A stretch of DNA of 22,748 bases from Balneolales bacterium (GTDB taxonomy: Bacteria; Bacteroidota; Rhodothermia; Balneolales; HLUCCA01), in contig JAIUMT010000010.1 in assembly GCA_022565415.1 (NCBI GenBank), forward strand, positions 1-22,748, written 5' to 3'. Numbering within the stretch: the first letter of the stretch is position 1; every line of letters starts with the position of its first letter. The translations under genes were made by a program, and so were the position numbers. Shown here in pieces: positions 1 to 7,468 of this stretch. The notes under the pieces are model-generated. The model saw nothing but the letters and a program-made list of their open reading frames with translations, did not search any database and was not told where the DNA came from.

Positions 1-2
1 AA

Positions 3-1310
3 AAAGAATTTGAAAGTCGTGTTGTGACGATTCCGGGCGATTGGAAAGAGTAAAACAAAAATAGCAATTTTTCTATCGAAATTAAAGACGATCAAATTCG
101 AATTCTTCATATAGCCTATGAAATGCATCCGGATGTGGGGGCTTTTCGACGAGTTATGGCAAACAATCCGGCTCTGTTGGTGGAAGAACGAACATGGATT
201 TCATCAAATGTATTCATCGAAGGCGAATTTCCGAACCGGCCAGATACGCTGGACTTAGTCGTTTTGCACGGATTTTCAGATCAGTTACCTGAAAATATAC
301 TTAATGAAACCCAACGGTTTATCGAAAATGTTCCGAGTTTGTTTTTTTTGATGCCATCAACTCCCGCAGATTTATTTGAAGAAGTATTAGCACCGTTGTC
401 GGCAATTGAGGCAGATTTATCGCGCGAAATGAGTTCTATTCAATTAGTTGCATCTAACGACGAACGCGGTCATCCAATACTTGATTTGCCAGAAACTGAA
501 ATCGCTCGAACTCCCGGGCTACGGTCCCCTGTTTCTGGAATTCGACCAAAAATGAGAGCCACAGATTTGATTAACGCATCCGTGCGGGGTCAGGCTACAT
601 CAACACCTGTAATTAGTGTGATGCAAACCGGAAATAATCGAAGTGCCACTTTTTTGGCTTACGGATACTATCAATGGTTCCTTCAGCCAGACGAATCTGC
701 GGCAATCTGGATGGACCAATTACTCACAAACTTAATCAACTGGACATCCGCAGATTTGGCCGAAGAGCGTTTTGTTGTCCGATCTTCGCAGCAAGTATTC
801 GAAATTGGTCAGGAAGTCAACTTGCAGGCCACTCTACGAAATGAGGCGGGAAATCCGGAGTCCGATGCCGACATTCGGGTTTCGGTTAACAATGAAAATC
901 AAGACACCCGATCGTTTTCAATGCTTTCGGGTGGAAACGGCTTGTATAGCCTCGACATATCAGGCTTACCAGAAGGATTTTACGAATTTGAAGCAAGAGC
1001 TACCGTAGAAAATCAGAATTTAGGATCCAGATCCGGGTCGTTTCAGGTTGGCGGACGATCTGTCGAATTGATAAACACCACCCGAAATGATGAAATACTC
1101 CAAAATATCGCATCTAATTCAGGTGGAGTCTTCACGACATACGAAGATATTGGCCAAATCATAGACGAGATACAGAATACGGCAGTGCGTGCATCCACAG
1201 TCGAAACCAGAATTCCATTCTACATAAACAGAACGATACTCTGGTTTTTACTGATCATGTTCCTTTTAACAGCTGAGTGGTTAATCAGGAAAAAGTATTC
1301 GTTGCCTTAA
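3..1310 (+). pseudogene. C-terminal part of a membrane-anchored protein with amidotransferase-like fold; in-frame TAA at 51-53
   Basis: The reading frame is open from base 3 apart from one TAA at 51-53. The peptide before the stop (a beta-strand-like VVTIPGDWKE) and the one after it (NFSIEIKDDQIRILHIAYE, before the first ATG at 123) read as one continuous protein. The first ATG therefore falls inside a domain, with no ribosome binding site in front. From the ATG, 395 residues follow: a Rossmann-like region resembling the class I glutamine amidotransferase-like domain of bacterial BatA/VWA-type membrane proteins (DLVVLHGF near residue 45, then a later TFLAYGYYQW stretch), an Ig-like beta segment around residues 215-310, and a C-terminal membrane helix around 370-390 followed by RKK. 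This is typical of long VWA-like proteins anchored at both ends, whose N-terminus would lie left of the window. No catalytic Cys-His pair is evident, so it is probably a sensory or structural domain. The gene overlaps the end of apt tail to tail by four bases. Whether the stop is a real nonsense mutation or a sequence error cannot be told here. Confidence 0.6.
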
Positions 1311-1849
1311 ATCCGGATTAACGACTTCGATGGGGCAATCGAGTTTAGTCGTTCGACACCCTTTAAAAAGCCAAGTTCAACAATGAAGGAGAATCCGATT
1401 ACTTCACCACCAAGTTGTTTAACAAGATCGGCAGCAGCGTTGGCCGTGCCTCCTGTCGCAATCAGGTCGTCGTGAATAATGACCTTTGAACCCGGTGTAA
1501 TTGCATCTGCGTGCATTTCAACAGAATCTGTGCCGTATTAAAGTTAATAATCAGATTTGATGGTGTCGTAATGTAATCGATTTGGCTTACGAACGGGTAT
1601 AAATCCGGCATGCAAATCCATTGCTAACCTCGGACCGAATAAAAAACCTCTGGATTCCATTCCGACCACAAAATCGACATGCTGACCCGCAAATGGTTTC
1701 ATCAGCAATCGAGCAGTATGAAACACGGCTTCTGGATTACCCAGGAGTGGCGTTATATCTTTAAATTGTATTCCTGGTTTTGGAAAGTCAGGTATTGTTC
1801 TGATGTTGGCTTCTAAAAAAGCAATTACTTCGGAATCTATAGATGTCAT
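1307..1849 (-). pseudogene. apt: Adenine phosphoribosyltransferase gene interrupted by two in-frame TAA codons
   Basis: APT converts adenine and PRPP to AMP in purine salvage in the cytoplasm. The frame from ATG at 1849 to the TAA at 1309-1307 is 180 codons, the usual family length. Residues 1-101 carry the N-terminal half (IPDFPKPGIQFKDITPLL, VGMESRGFLFG, IPVRKPNRL). Codons 112-180 carry the PRPP loop (DDLIATGGT, codons 127-135) and the C-terminal half. Between them the conserved YxLEYGTD segment reads Y-stop-L-stop-YGTD, with TAA at codons 102 (1546-1544) and 104 (1540-1538). No frameshift separates the halves; both lie in the same frame. The 101-residue N-terminal product would lack the PRPP site, so neither half should be active alone. 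One base change at each codon (for example GAA or CAA to TAA) explains the damage. It is divergent from tadA and shares a TTAA end with the upstream plus-strand gene. The assignment as apt is very sure; real inactivation versus assembly error is open. Confidence 0.85.
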
Positions 1850-1923
1850 GAAAAAATCAAATTTTGTGTTCGTAATTCAACAGCGATATTATACCAATTT
1901 AATTAGACAACTGAATCAAAATT

Positions 1924-2400
1924 ATGCAAGAAATACTGCCAAATGCTTCGCAGGTACATCAAAAATATATGTCCTTAGCTCTTTTAGAGGCAGAAAAAGC
2001 GCTGCGAAACAGAGAAGTACCTATTGGAGCTGTGGTAATTCATCAAGGCGCAGTGGTAGGACGTGGACACAACATGGTTGAAACCTTAAATGATCCCACT
2101 GCCCATGCCGAAATGATTGCAATAACCGCTGCTTGCGAAACGCTGCAAACGAAATATCTACATAATTGCACGCTATATGTAACGCTGGAACCCTGTCCGA
2201 TGTGTGCCGGAGCACTAGTCTGGTCGAAAATTCCGACGGTAGTTTTCGGTGCAATAGACGAGAAATCGGGCGGGTGTGGTAGCTTATTCAACATCTGCGA
2301 AAACAATAACTTGAATCACCAAATTGAAATAATCCAGGGAGTGTTGGAATTAGATTGCAGCGAAATGATCAAACAGTGGTTTAAATCAAAACGACTTTAA
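1924..2400 (+). CDS. tadA: tRNA-specific adenosine(34) deaminase TadA
   Basis: TadA deaminates A34 to inosine in the wobble position of tRNA-Arg(ACG), a usually essential step. The 158-residue protein has the zinc cytidine/deoxycytidylate deaminase core: HAE at residues 61-63 (zinc ligand His and catalytic Glu) and PCPMC at 90-94 (two zinc ligand cysteines), followed by AGALVWSKI and the FGAxDxKxGGCGS segment typical of TadA rather than free-nucleoside deaminases. Length and motif spacing are normal. The start is ATG at 1924; the 74-base gap to divergent apt must hold its promoter, but I find no convincing box there. It ends tail to tail with nadD, sharing the bases TTAA at 2397-2400. Confidence 0.95.
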   Translation: MQEILPNASQVHQKYMSLALLEAEKALRNREVPIGAVVIHQGAVVGRGHNMVETLNDPTAHAEMIAITAACETLQTKYLHNCTLYVTLEPCPMCAGALVWSKIPTVVFGAIDEKSGGCGSLFNICENNNLNHQIEIIQGVLELDCSEMIKQWFKSKRL

Positions 2401-2975
2401 TACACCTTATTCTGATGAATGTATTTTTGAACATCCGGGTGGACTAAATCCGAACCAGTCCCCTTCTGAAAATCTTCTCTAATTTGAGTTGAAGATGCAT
2501 CAACCGGAGTATGTTCGACGAAAATGCAACGATTTCGGATTTCGACGGGTACTTTTTCGATTTCGTAGTTTGGTCTTTTAGCTACCAACAGCATCCAATC
2601 TTCCAGAATTTGCTCGAAATGAAACCATGTATTGAAGCTGTTCAAGTTATCTGAGCCGATACACCATAAGAACGTGGTGTCAGGATGTACATTTTGCAGG
2701 TGTTTCAGGGTTTGAATTGTGTATCCAGGTTCTGGTAAACCTCGCTCAACATCGTTTATAATCACATTTTTTACGTCTTTGAACGCGATGGAGAGCATTT
2801 CATAGCGGTGTTCGAACGAACTAATTTGCTGCAGGCTTTTGTGCGGAGGTTTACTAGATGGAATAATCCAAAGTTCGGTAACGAGACCACTCGACAAGAA
2901 CGAATCCACGATGGCTTTATGGCCATTATGGACCGGATCGAATGTTCCACCTAATAAACCAACAACTTGCTTCAC
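2397..2975 (-). CDS. nadD: Nicotinate-nucleotide adenylyltransferase
   Basis: NadD joins nicotinate mononucleotide and ATP to form deamido-NAD, the shared step of NAD synthesis. The 192-residue protein begins with the nucleotidyltransferase signature GGTFDPVHNGH (residues 9-19) and ends with the second signature SSTQIR (161-166), which binds ATP phosphates. The SKPPHK segment near residue 41 is also typical of NadD. The start is GTG at 2975, eight bases after the bamD stop, with no upstream ATG in frame, so it is probably the last gene of the long minus-strand run. Its TAA overlaps the tadA TAA on the other strand. Confidence 0.95.
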   Translation of the reverse strand: MKQVVGLLGGTFDPVHNGHKAIVDSFLSSGLVTELWIIPSSKPPHKSLQQISSFEHRYEMLSIAFKDVKNVIINDVERGLPEPGYTIQTLKHLQNVHPDTTFLWCIGSDNLNSFNTWFHFEQILEDWMLLVAKRPNYEIEKVPVEIRNRCIFVEHTPVDASSTQIREDFQKGTGSDLVHPDVQKYIHQNKVY

Positions 2976-2983
2976 GATTGAAT

Positions 2984-3799
2984 TTAGTTTTGAGCAGTTA
3001 GCTGTCTGGCTTGTGCAAGTCCAGCTCGTGCTCTGTCGGCATGTTCTTCAGCCTGGCTTCGGTTTTCACCGCGTGGAAACAGCTGAACGTATGTTTCGTA
3101 ACTTGATATCGCTTTTTGAAAACGCTCTACTTGGCGCTCAACAATACTGTTTTCAGCGAATAGAATGTAAGCGTAAATTTGATTTGCTAAAGCTTTTTCG
3201 GCCCAGGGTGTCTCTGGGAATTGGTCCAGAGTTAGTCCGAAGTAGATTGCCGCCGCCTGATACTGGCGCACACGTAGGTACAAAGCAGCCGACTCATATT
3301 CTTTTCTGGCCAGTTTATCGCGCATTTCATCGATGTAAGAAGCTGCTAATTCTGCTTCATCTGCATCTGGATACCGACCAATGAACAATTGCATTAATTC
3401 CATTGCGCGGTAGGTATCGGTTTGATCCAGCTTGTAACGTGGACTTAGCTGATAGTAACTCAACGCTTCTTTGAATTCAGCTCCGATTCTACGCTCAGAA
3501 CGCGGATAGTTTGTGGCATAACGACGAAATTCAGATGCTGCGATTAGGTATTCGCGATTGTTGTAATAGCTTTGAGCCAGCAAGTACTGACTTTCCTGGG
3601 CGATCTCAGTACCGCGTCCGATGGATAGTACGGTTTCAAAAGCTCTGGCTGCATCAGTAAACCGACCTCGTTCATAGAAGTTGTTGGCTTTTTCAAAAGC
3701 AACCTCAATGCTGTCGCCAGAACGGATTTGGTTTTTGTTTGAGCAAGCAACCACGGTTGCCATCATTACTACGAAAAAAAGGATATTGTAAAGTTTCAC
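2984..3799 (-). CDS. bamD: Outer membrane assembly lipoprotein BamD
   Basis: BamD is the essential lipoprotein of the BAM complex that inserts beta-barrel proteins into the outer membrane. The 271-residue product starts with a lipoprotein signal ending in a lipobox-like ATVVAC, with the lipidated Cys at residue 19. It continues with repeated alpha-helical TPR units (for example FYERGRFTDAARAFETVL, then QYLLAQSYYNNREYLIAASEF) and the later YPDADEAELA segment, as in BamD/ComL. The length fits the family (about 240-280). It starts at GTG 3799; no in-frame ATG lies upstream, and moving downstream would remove the signal peptide. It lies 38 bases behind the polyprenyl synthase and 8 bases ahead of nadD. 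A generic TPR lipoprotein is possible, but the size and organisation favour BamD. Confidence 0.88.
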   Translation of the reverse strand: MKLYNILFFVVMMATVVACSNKNQIRSGDSIEVAFEKANNFYERGRFTDAARAFETVLSIGRGTEIAQESQYLLAQSYYNNREYLIAASEFRRYATNYPRSERRIGAEFKEALSYYQLSPRYKLDQTDTYRAMELMQLFIGRYPDADEAELAASYIDEMRDKLARKEYESAALYLRVRQYQAAAIYFGLTLDQFPETPWAEKALANQIYAYILFAENSIVERQVERFQKAISSYETYVQLFPRGENRSQAEEHADRARAGLAQARQLTAQN

Positions 3800-3837
3800 G
3801 CTGATATCTTGGTTAAAGGCTGTCTTATAAGAATAAC

Positions 3838-4824
3838 TCAGTTTTCTCTATTCTGTAACTGATTTAACAGGGTATTTATTTCGTCACGGAAGGTGCTTTC
3901 GCGAAAGTACATCAGACTGCTGATGGCTTCGCCGTATAAACGATCGATTTCGCTCTTTGTTTGATTGATCACATCGTATTTGTGGTACAATTGTATCACA
4001 TCTGAAATTTCATTGCTGGTAGTGGCGCCAGATGCCAGAACATTCTGTAAAACCGCTTTATCATCTATGGAAGCCTGTTGAAGTGCTAAGATAGACAAGT
4101 ACGTCTTTTTACCTTCTGCAATGTCACCGCCGCACTTTTTGCCGAATTTTTCGGGATCGCCAATTGCATCAAGCAAATCGTCTTGAATTTGAAATGCAAT
4201 TCCGGCTTTGAGTCCGATATTTCCACATTCTTCAACTGATTTTTCATCAGCGCCGGCAATAATTGCTCCCATTTGAAAGCTTGACTGAAGCAATGCGGCC
4301 GTTTTCTGCTCAATCATGAGTAAATACTCGTCGATTGATACATGTTGTCGGCTTTCGAAATCCATGTCCCGGGCCTGACCTTCACAAACAATTTGAGTTG
4401 CATTGAGAAATGAACTAACTAATGCCTGATATTGATCTTTCGAAAATCGGTTGTCGGCGCCGTAGTACAGTAACTGCTTAAAAGCCTGGGCGAAAAGTGC
4501 ATCACCAGACAAAATTGCAGTAGATGAATTCCACTTCACATGAACAGTTTGCAGGCCACGTCGTTTGTCGGCGTTATCCATAATGTCGTCGTGGATTAAC
4601 GTGAAATTATGCAACATTTCTACAGCTGCTGCAGCTGGAAGGGCGTCTTTTGGGTTTCCGCCGCATAGACCGCAACCGGCAACAACCATTTTAGGTCTGA
4701 TTTTCTTTCCCCCAATAGACAGTATGTAACTTATTGGTTCGTATAGAGATGCTGGAGATTCCGGCAAAGATAACGAGTGGAAGTAATCGTCGAAAATGTT
4801 TTTGTTGGTTGACAAACGTATCAA
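3838..4824 (-). CDS. Polyprenyl (trans-isoprenyl) diphosphate synthase
   Basis: This enzyme condenses isopentenyl diphosphate with allylic diphosphates to make C15-C20 or longer prenyl diphosphates. It has the substrate-binding KKIRPKM (residues 40-46), the first Asp-rich motif DDIMD (79-83) followed by KRRG, the KTAALLQ helix, and the second motif DDLLD (215-219) followed by KKCGGD. The first motif is the plain DDxxD form with Phe five residues before it (F74), which in related enzymes limits chain length, so a short-chain product such as geranylgeranyl diphosphate is likely but not proven. The only plausible starts are TTG codons, at 4824 or 4815; an in-frame TAA lies just upstream and no ATG precedes the catalytic core. 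It follows fni by 55 bases, which fits a joint role in isoprenoid supply. The sequence does not decide between ispA-, crtE- and ispB-type functions. Confidence 0.9.
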   Translation of the reverse strand: MIRLSTNKNIFDDYFHSLSLPESPASLYEPISYILSIGGKKIRPKMVVAGCGLCGGNPKDALPAAAAVEMLHNFTLIHDDIMDNADKRRGLQTVHVKWNSSTAILSGDALFAQAFKQLLYYGADNRFSKDQYQALVSSFLNATQIVCEGQARDMDFESRQHVSIDEYLLMIEQKTAALLQSSFQMGAIIAGADEKSVEECGNIGLKAGIAFQIQDDLLDAIGDPEKFGKKCGGDIAEGKKTYLSILALQQASIDDKAVLQNVLASGATTSNEISDVIQLYHKYDVINQTKSEIDRLYGEAISSLMYFRESTFRDEINTLLNQLQNREN

Positions 4825-4837
4825 GTTTTGTGGAAAA

Positions 4838-4851
4838 TTATAAGCTTATAA
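4838..4851. repeat. 14-base perfect palindrome just upstream of the polyprenyl synthase start
   Basis: The bases TTATAAGCTTATAA read the same on both strands. They lie 13 bases ahead of the TTG start at 4824, in the short gap after fni. It could be a protein-binding site or a small hairpin near the start codon; it could also be chance in AT-rich DNA. No function is claimed. Confidence 0.4.
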
Positions 4852-4879
4852 GATAATGAAAAACACCAGCTATAACACA

Positions 4880-5899
4880 TCACAATTCACGCATAATATA
4901 ACTGCTATCTAACTTTTCGACAGAGTCGACACCAACCAAAAGCATTGTAAATTTCATGATATCTGACCAGCGAGTAAGTAAATCCCGAAGTCCGTTTTCT
5001 CCATTTTGATGGATACTCGCGATAACTGGCTGTGCAGTTGCGGCGAATCCTGCACCCAGGCAAAGTGACTTTACTACATCCCCTGCTGACTTAATACCGC
5101 CAGAGGCAATAATCTGATCTGGTTTGATTCCGGATTGTACGATTTCGTTGAGGCATACAACGGTCGGAAGTCCCCAATTGTTGAACTCGTGATACGGATT
5201 TGAATTGATTTTGCGAAGATTTTCGACTTTCGCCCAACTCGTACCGCCCGATCCGGCAATGTCTATTACCTTCACTCCTGCTTCGAGAAGCTTTCTTGCA
5301 ACCGATGCACTAATTCCTGCTCCGGTTTCCTTAACTATTATAGGCACCGGGCAATCTGATACTAGTCGGGAAATTCCATCCAGAATACCGTTGAAATTTC
5401 GGTCCCCCTCAGGTTGCATAAGTTCTTGGAGTGGATTCAGATGAACAATTAACGCATCAGCTTCAATGGAATTAATTAGAATGTCGATTTTTGAAGCGGG
5501 GAAATCATCAATGAGTTGGACACCTCCGATATTTCCTGCAATAAACGCGTTTGGGGCAGTTTTACGGACAACGGAAAACGTCTCCAACTGGTCAGGTTCG
5601 TTGAGTAGAATACGCTGACTACCAACGCCCATGGGTAGGTTTAAATCCTGGCAAACCCTGGCGATGATTTCATTAACCTGAGTCGCTCCGGCATATCCGC
5701 CTGTCATCGAGGAGACAAATAAAGGCATCGAAAACTTTCGACCGAGTAACTCAGCTGAAATGTCTATATCGCTTAAGTTAATTTCCGGCAGTGCGTTGTG
5801 CCTAAAACGATATTGATCGAATCCGCTAGATATTTCATAATCGGATTGATTTTCGACGGTTAGGTCTACGTGATCTTGCTTTCTGGACTGAGAGCTCAT
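4880..5899 (-). CDS. fni: Type 2 isopentenyl-diphosphate delta-isomerase
   Basis: Fni/IDI-2 interconverts isopentenyl and dimethylallyl diphosphate using reduced FMN, in the cytoplasm. The 339-residue TIM-barrel protein shows the family landmarks: RKxDH at the N-terminus (residues 6-10), SSMTGG (63-68), GSQR (93-96), HLNPLQE (153-159, containing the conserved substrate-binding His, Asn, Gln and Glu), KETGAGIS, IAGSGGTSW (phosphate binding for FMN) and ASGGIKSAGD. Length is normal. The start is ATG at 5899, 87 bases downstream of the DUF2480 stop; that gap holds two hairpins. It precedes the polyprenyl synthase, so the two genes together supply allylic starter and chain elongation. The MEP pathway that such bacteria usually use has two Fe-S enzymes, a possible reason for sitting behind suf genes (inference). 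Confidence 0.96.
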   Translation of the reverse strand: MSSQSRKQDHVDLTVENQSDYEISSGFDQYRFRHNALPEINLSDIDISAELLGRKFSMPLFVSSMTGGYAGATQVNEIIARVCQDLNLPMGVGSQRILLNEPDQLETFSVVRKTAPNAFIAGNIGGVQLIDDFPASKIDILINSIEADALIVHLNPLQELMQPEGDRNFNGILDGISRLVSDCPVPIIVKETGAGISASVARKLLEAGVKVIDIAGSGGTSWAKVENLRKINSNPYHEFNNWGLPTVVCLNEIVQSGIKPDQIIASGGIKSAGDVVKSLCLGAGFAATAQPVIASIHQNGENGLRDLLTRWSDIMKFTMLLVGVDSVEKLDSSYIMREL

Positions 5900-5915
5900 G
5901 GTTGAGTAATTCTAT

Positions 5916-5960
5916 ATCAAAATGAGTTTGATGTAGCATACCCAACACAGATATGCTGCA
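5916..5960. repeat. Two adjacent inverted repeats in the gap between DUF2480 and fni
   Basis: ATCAAA (5916-5921) pairs with TTTGAT (5927-5932) around a five-base loop. TGTAGCATA (5932-5940) pairs with TATGCTGCA (5952-5960) around an 11-base loop, with one T-G wobble in the RNA sense. In the minus direction the larger stem comes first. Neither stem is followed by a clean U-run, so a strong intrinsic terminator is not supported; attenuation, RNA processing or a protein site are possible. Confidence 0.4.
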
Positions 5961-5986
5961 CAAGATTTCAGCTGGGAGCGCCCAAA

Positions 5987-6505
5987 TTACGCTTTTGGCT
6001 TTCTCCAAACGGGCACAAATGAACAAGCTTCTCCATACATCAGTCTGTCTACGTATTTTTGTAGGTTTCGAGTAGCGTAAGCATAAGCGCTTTGAGGCAT
6101 GGTCTTTTTGCTACATCCCTTTAAAAGAACTCGTTTTCCTTCGTATTGAGACCAGTCATGCTCGGATAGTACCTCGCGATAATATTCATCTCTCGCAGAT
6201 TCTGCCGTGCCTATGTGTACGTGTTTTACATACGGACTAGCATGAGTTACTATCAACATATACGCCCAGGATGCAATGATGGCGTCGCTGGAGCAGTATG
6301 TCGCAAGAATTCCACCTTGATATTTGGACCAATCATGGTTCTCCATTGCGGCACGGAAGTCCTTTTCACGCAGCAACAAGTCCATAAAGAGGTACTCTTT
6401 GATGTCTAACTCAAAAATCTGATAATCGCCGGCAAGATTCTCCAGATCGATGGTAACGAGTCCGGATTTTGCCACTTTGTTATCGATAAGAACACTTTCA
6501 CTCAT
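5987..6505 (-). CDS. DUF2480 family protein in the SUF operon
   Basis: The function of this family is unknown to me; it is a short cytoplasmic protein found in Bacteroidota and relatives. The 172-residue sequence matches the family pattern (SGLVTIDLE, LREKDFRAAMENHDWS, MYGEACSFVPVWRKPK). It looks like an internal duplication: HDWSKYQG at 57-64 followed by CSS at 71-73 and SWAY at 79-82, against HDWSQYEG at 116-123 followed by CSK at 131-133 and SAY at 139-141. Its three cysteines are C71, C131 and C161. There is no signal peptide or membrane segment. The ATG at 6505 lies 12 bases after the sufA stop, so it is probably co-transcribed with the Fe-S genes. A role as an assembly or carrier factor is an inference from position and cysteines, not a known activity. 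Confidence 0.88.
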   Translation of the reverse strand: MSESVLIDNKVAKSGLVTIDLENLAGDYQIFELDIKEYLFMDLLLREKDFRAAMENHDWSKYQGGILATYCSSDAIIASWAYMLIVTHASPYVKHVHIGTAESARDEYYREVLSEHDWSQYEGKRVLLKGCSKKTMPQSAYAYATRNLQKYVDRLMYGEACSFVPVWRKPKA

Positions 6506-6517
6506 AAAAATAGATTT

Positions 6518-6856
6518 CTAAACTGAAAATGATTCGCCGCAAGAACATGTTCTCGAAGCATTCGGATTTTTGAAATGAAAGCCTTTGCCTTGTAGTCCGT
6601 CTGAATAATCCAGCTCTGTGCCAGCTAAGTATAAAAAACTACGCATATCGACCACGAGACGTGTTTCACCAACTTCAAATGTTTTCTGAGTTTTGTCTTC
6701 GTCGGGGTTGAAATTGGCATCGAAGTCTAGCTCGTACGTGAGACCGGAACATCCCCCTCCCACAACACCTACACGCAGGTACGCTTTGTTATCTAGATGC
6801 TGTTCAGATCGAATTTGTTCGATTCGATTGAGTGCATTTGGACTGATTATTATCAT
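6518..6856 (-). CDS. sufA: A-type iron-sulfur carrier protein (HesB/IscA/SufA family)
   Basis: A-type proteins receive Fe-S clusters from the SUF scaffold and pass them to target enzymes. The 112-residue chain has the three conserved cysteines: C36 in GGGCSGLTY, and C104 and C106 in the C-terminal TCSCGESF. NPNASRTCSCG is the usual end motif. Length is typical. The gene begins three bases after the nfu stop and is followed by DUF2480 after 12 bases. The name sufA is chosen because of the SUF context; IscA or ErpA would be sequence-equivalent labels. Confidence 0.93.
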   Translation of the reverse strand: MIIISPNALNRIEQIRSEQHLDNKAYLRVGVVGGGCSGLTYELDFDANFNPDEDKTQKTFEVGETRLVVDMRSFLYLAGTELDYSDGLQGKGFHFKNPNASRTCSCGESFSV

Positions 6857-6859
6857 TAT

Positions 6860-7417
6860 TTATACTGACTGAACTACAATTTCCGGATCAATGCGGCGTA
6901 CCATGCTTTCTATGTCATAAAGTGTACCTCTAGTTGCCGTAGGACATGTTCCGCAGGCACCCTGATAGTGTACCTTGATAACGTTATTGTCATCTAATCC
7001 AAGGACCTTAAGCCCGCCGCCATCAGCTAAAAGATAGGGTCTAACTTGCTCGTCGAGCATTTTATTGATTTGTACAAGTCGTGGATCGTCGCTTTCCATG
7101 GCCTCTTTTGAAGCATGTACTTCATCATCATCTGATTCCAACATACCAATAGGCTCTGCCTCGCGGATTGGTGGAGCGAGTTTGCGTAAAAGCTCGTTCC
7201 AATCTGAAGATCCATCTTGAGTTACAGTTACGTAGCTATCTACGTAATAAACTGATATTACACTCGGAATTGCAAATAGTAGTGTGGCAAACGGATCTTT
7301 TTCTGCTTGCTCAGCATTTTCGTACGATCTGGTTATACCTTGAGAAATAGGTTCGCTAATTACTAACCTCATTGCATTCGGGTTTGGTGTACGTTCGATT
7401 TCTGCGATCTTTGGCAT
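6860..7417 (-). CDS. Nfu-type iron-sulfur cluster carrier with N-terminal Nfu_N domain
   Basis: Nfu proteins bind a 4Fe-4S cluster between two monomers and deliver it to client enzymes. The 185-residue protein has an N-terminal Nfu_N domain (ERTPNPNAMRL at 8-18, continuing to about residue 85), an acidic linker around 94-110, and a C-terminal NifU-like domain with the cluster motif CGTC (C155, C158) after VRPYLLADGGGL. This order is like mitochondrial NFU1, not like E. coli NfuA, whose N-terminus is a degenerate A-type domain. It lies 51 bases after sufU and three bases ahead of sufA, within the same transcription unit. Confidence 0.93.
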   Translation of the reverse strand: MPKIAEIERTPNPNAMRLVISEPISQGITRSYENAEQAEKDPFATLLFAIPSVISVYYVDSYVTVTQDGSSDWNELLRKLAPPIREAEPIGMLESDDDEVHASKEAMESDDPRLVQINKMLDEQVRPYLLADGGGLKVLGLDDNNVIKVHYQGACGTCPTATRGTLYDIESMVRRIDPEIVVQSV

Positions 7418-7468
7418 AATAAGTACTCCTGACTATTTAATGCAGTCTGTGTTGTATTGTTACCGAAT

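Noticed and set aside
1..2400. Reassignment of TAA to a sense codon
   Set aside because: TAA is the real stop of many intact genes in this window, so a global code change is not possible; only local explanations were kept.
2839..3384. 181-codon open frame on the plus strand opposite nadD/bamD
   Set aside because: It is antisense to two clear genes, crosses their boundary and has no recognisable domain or start signal.
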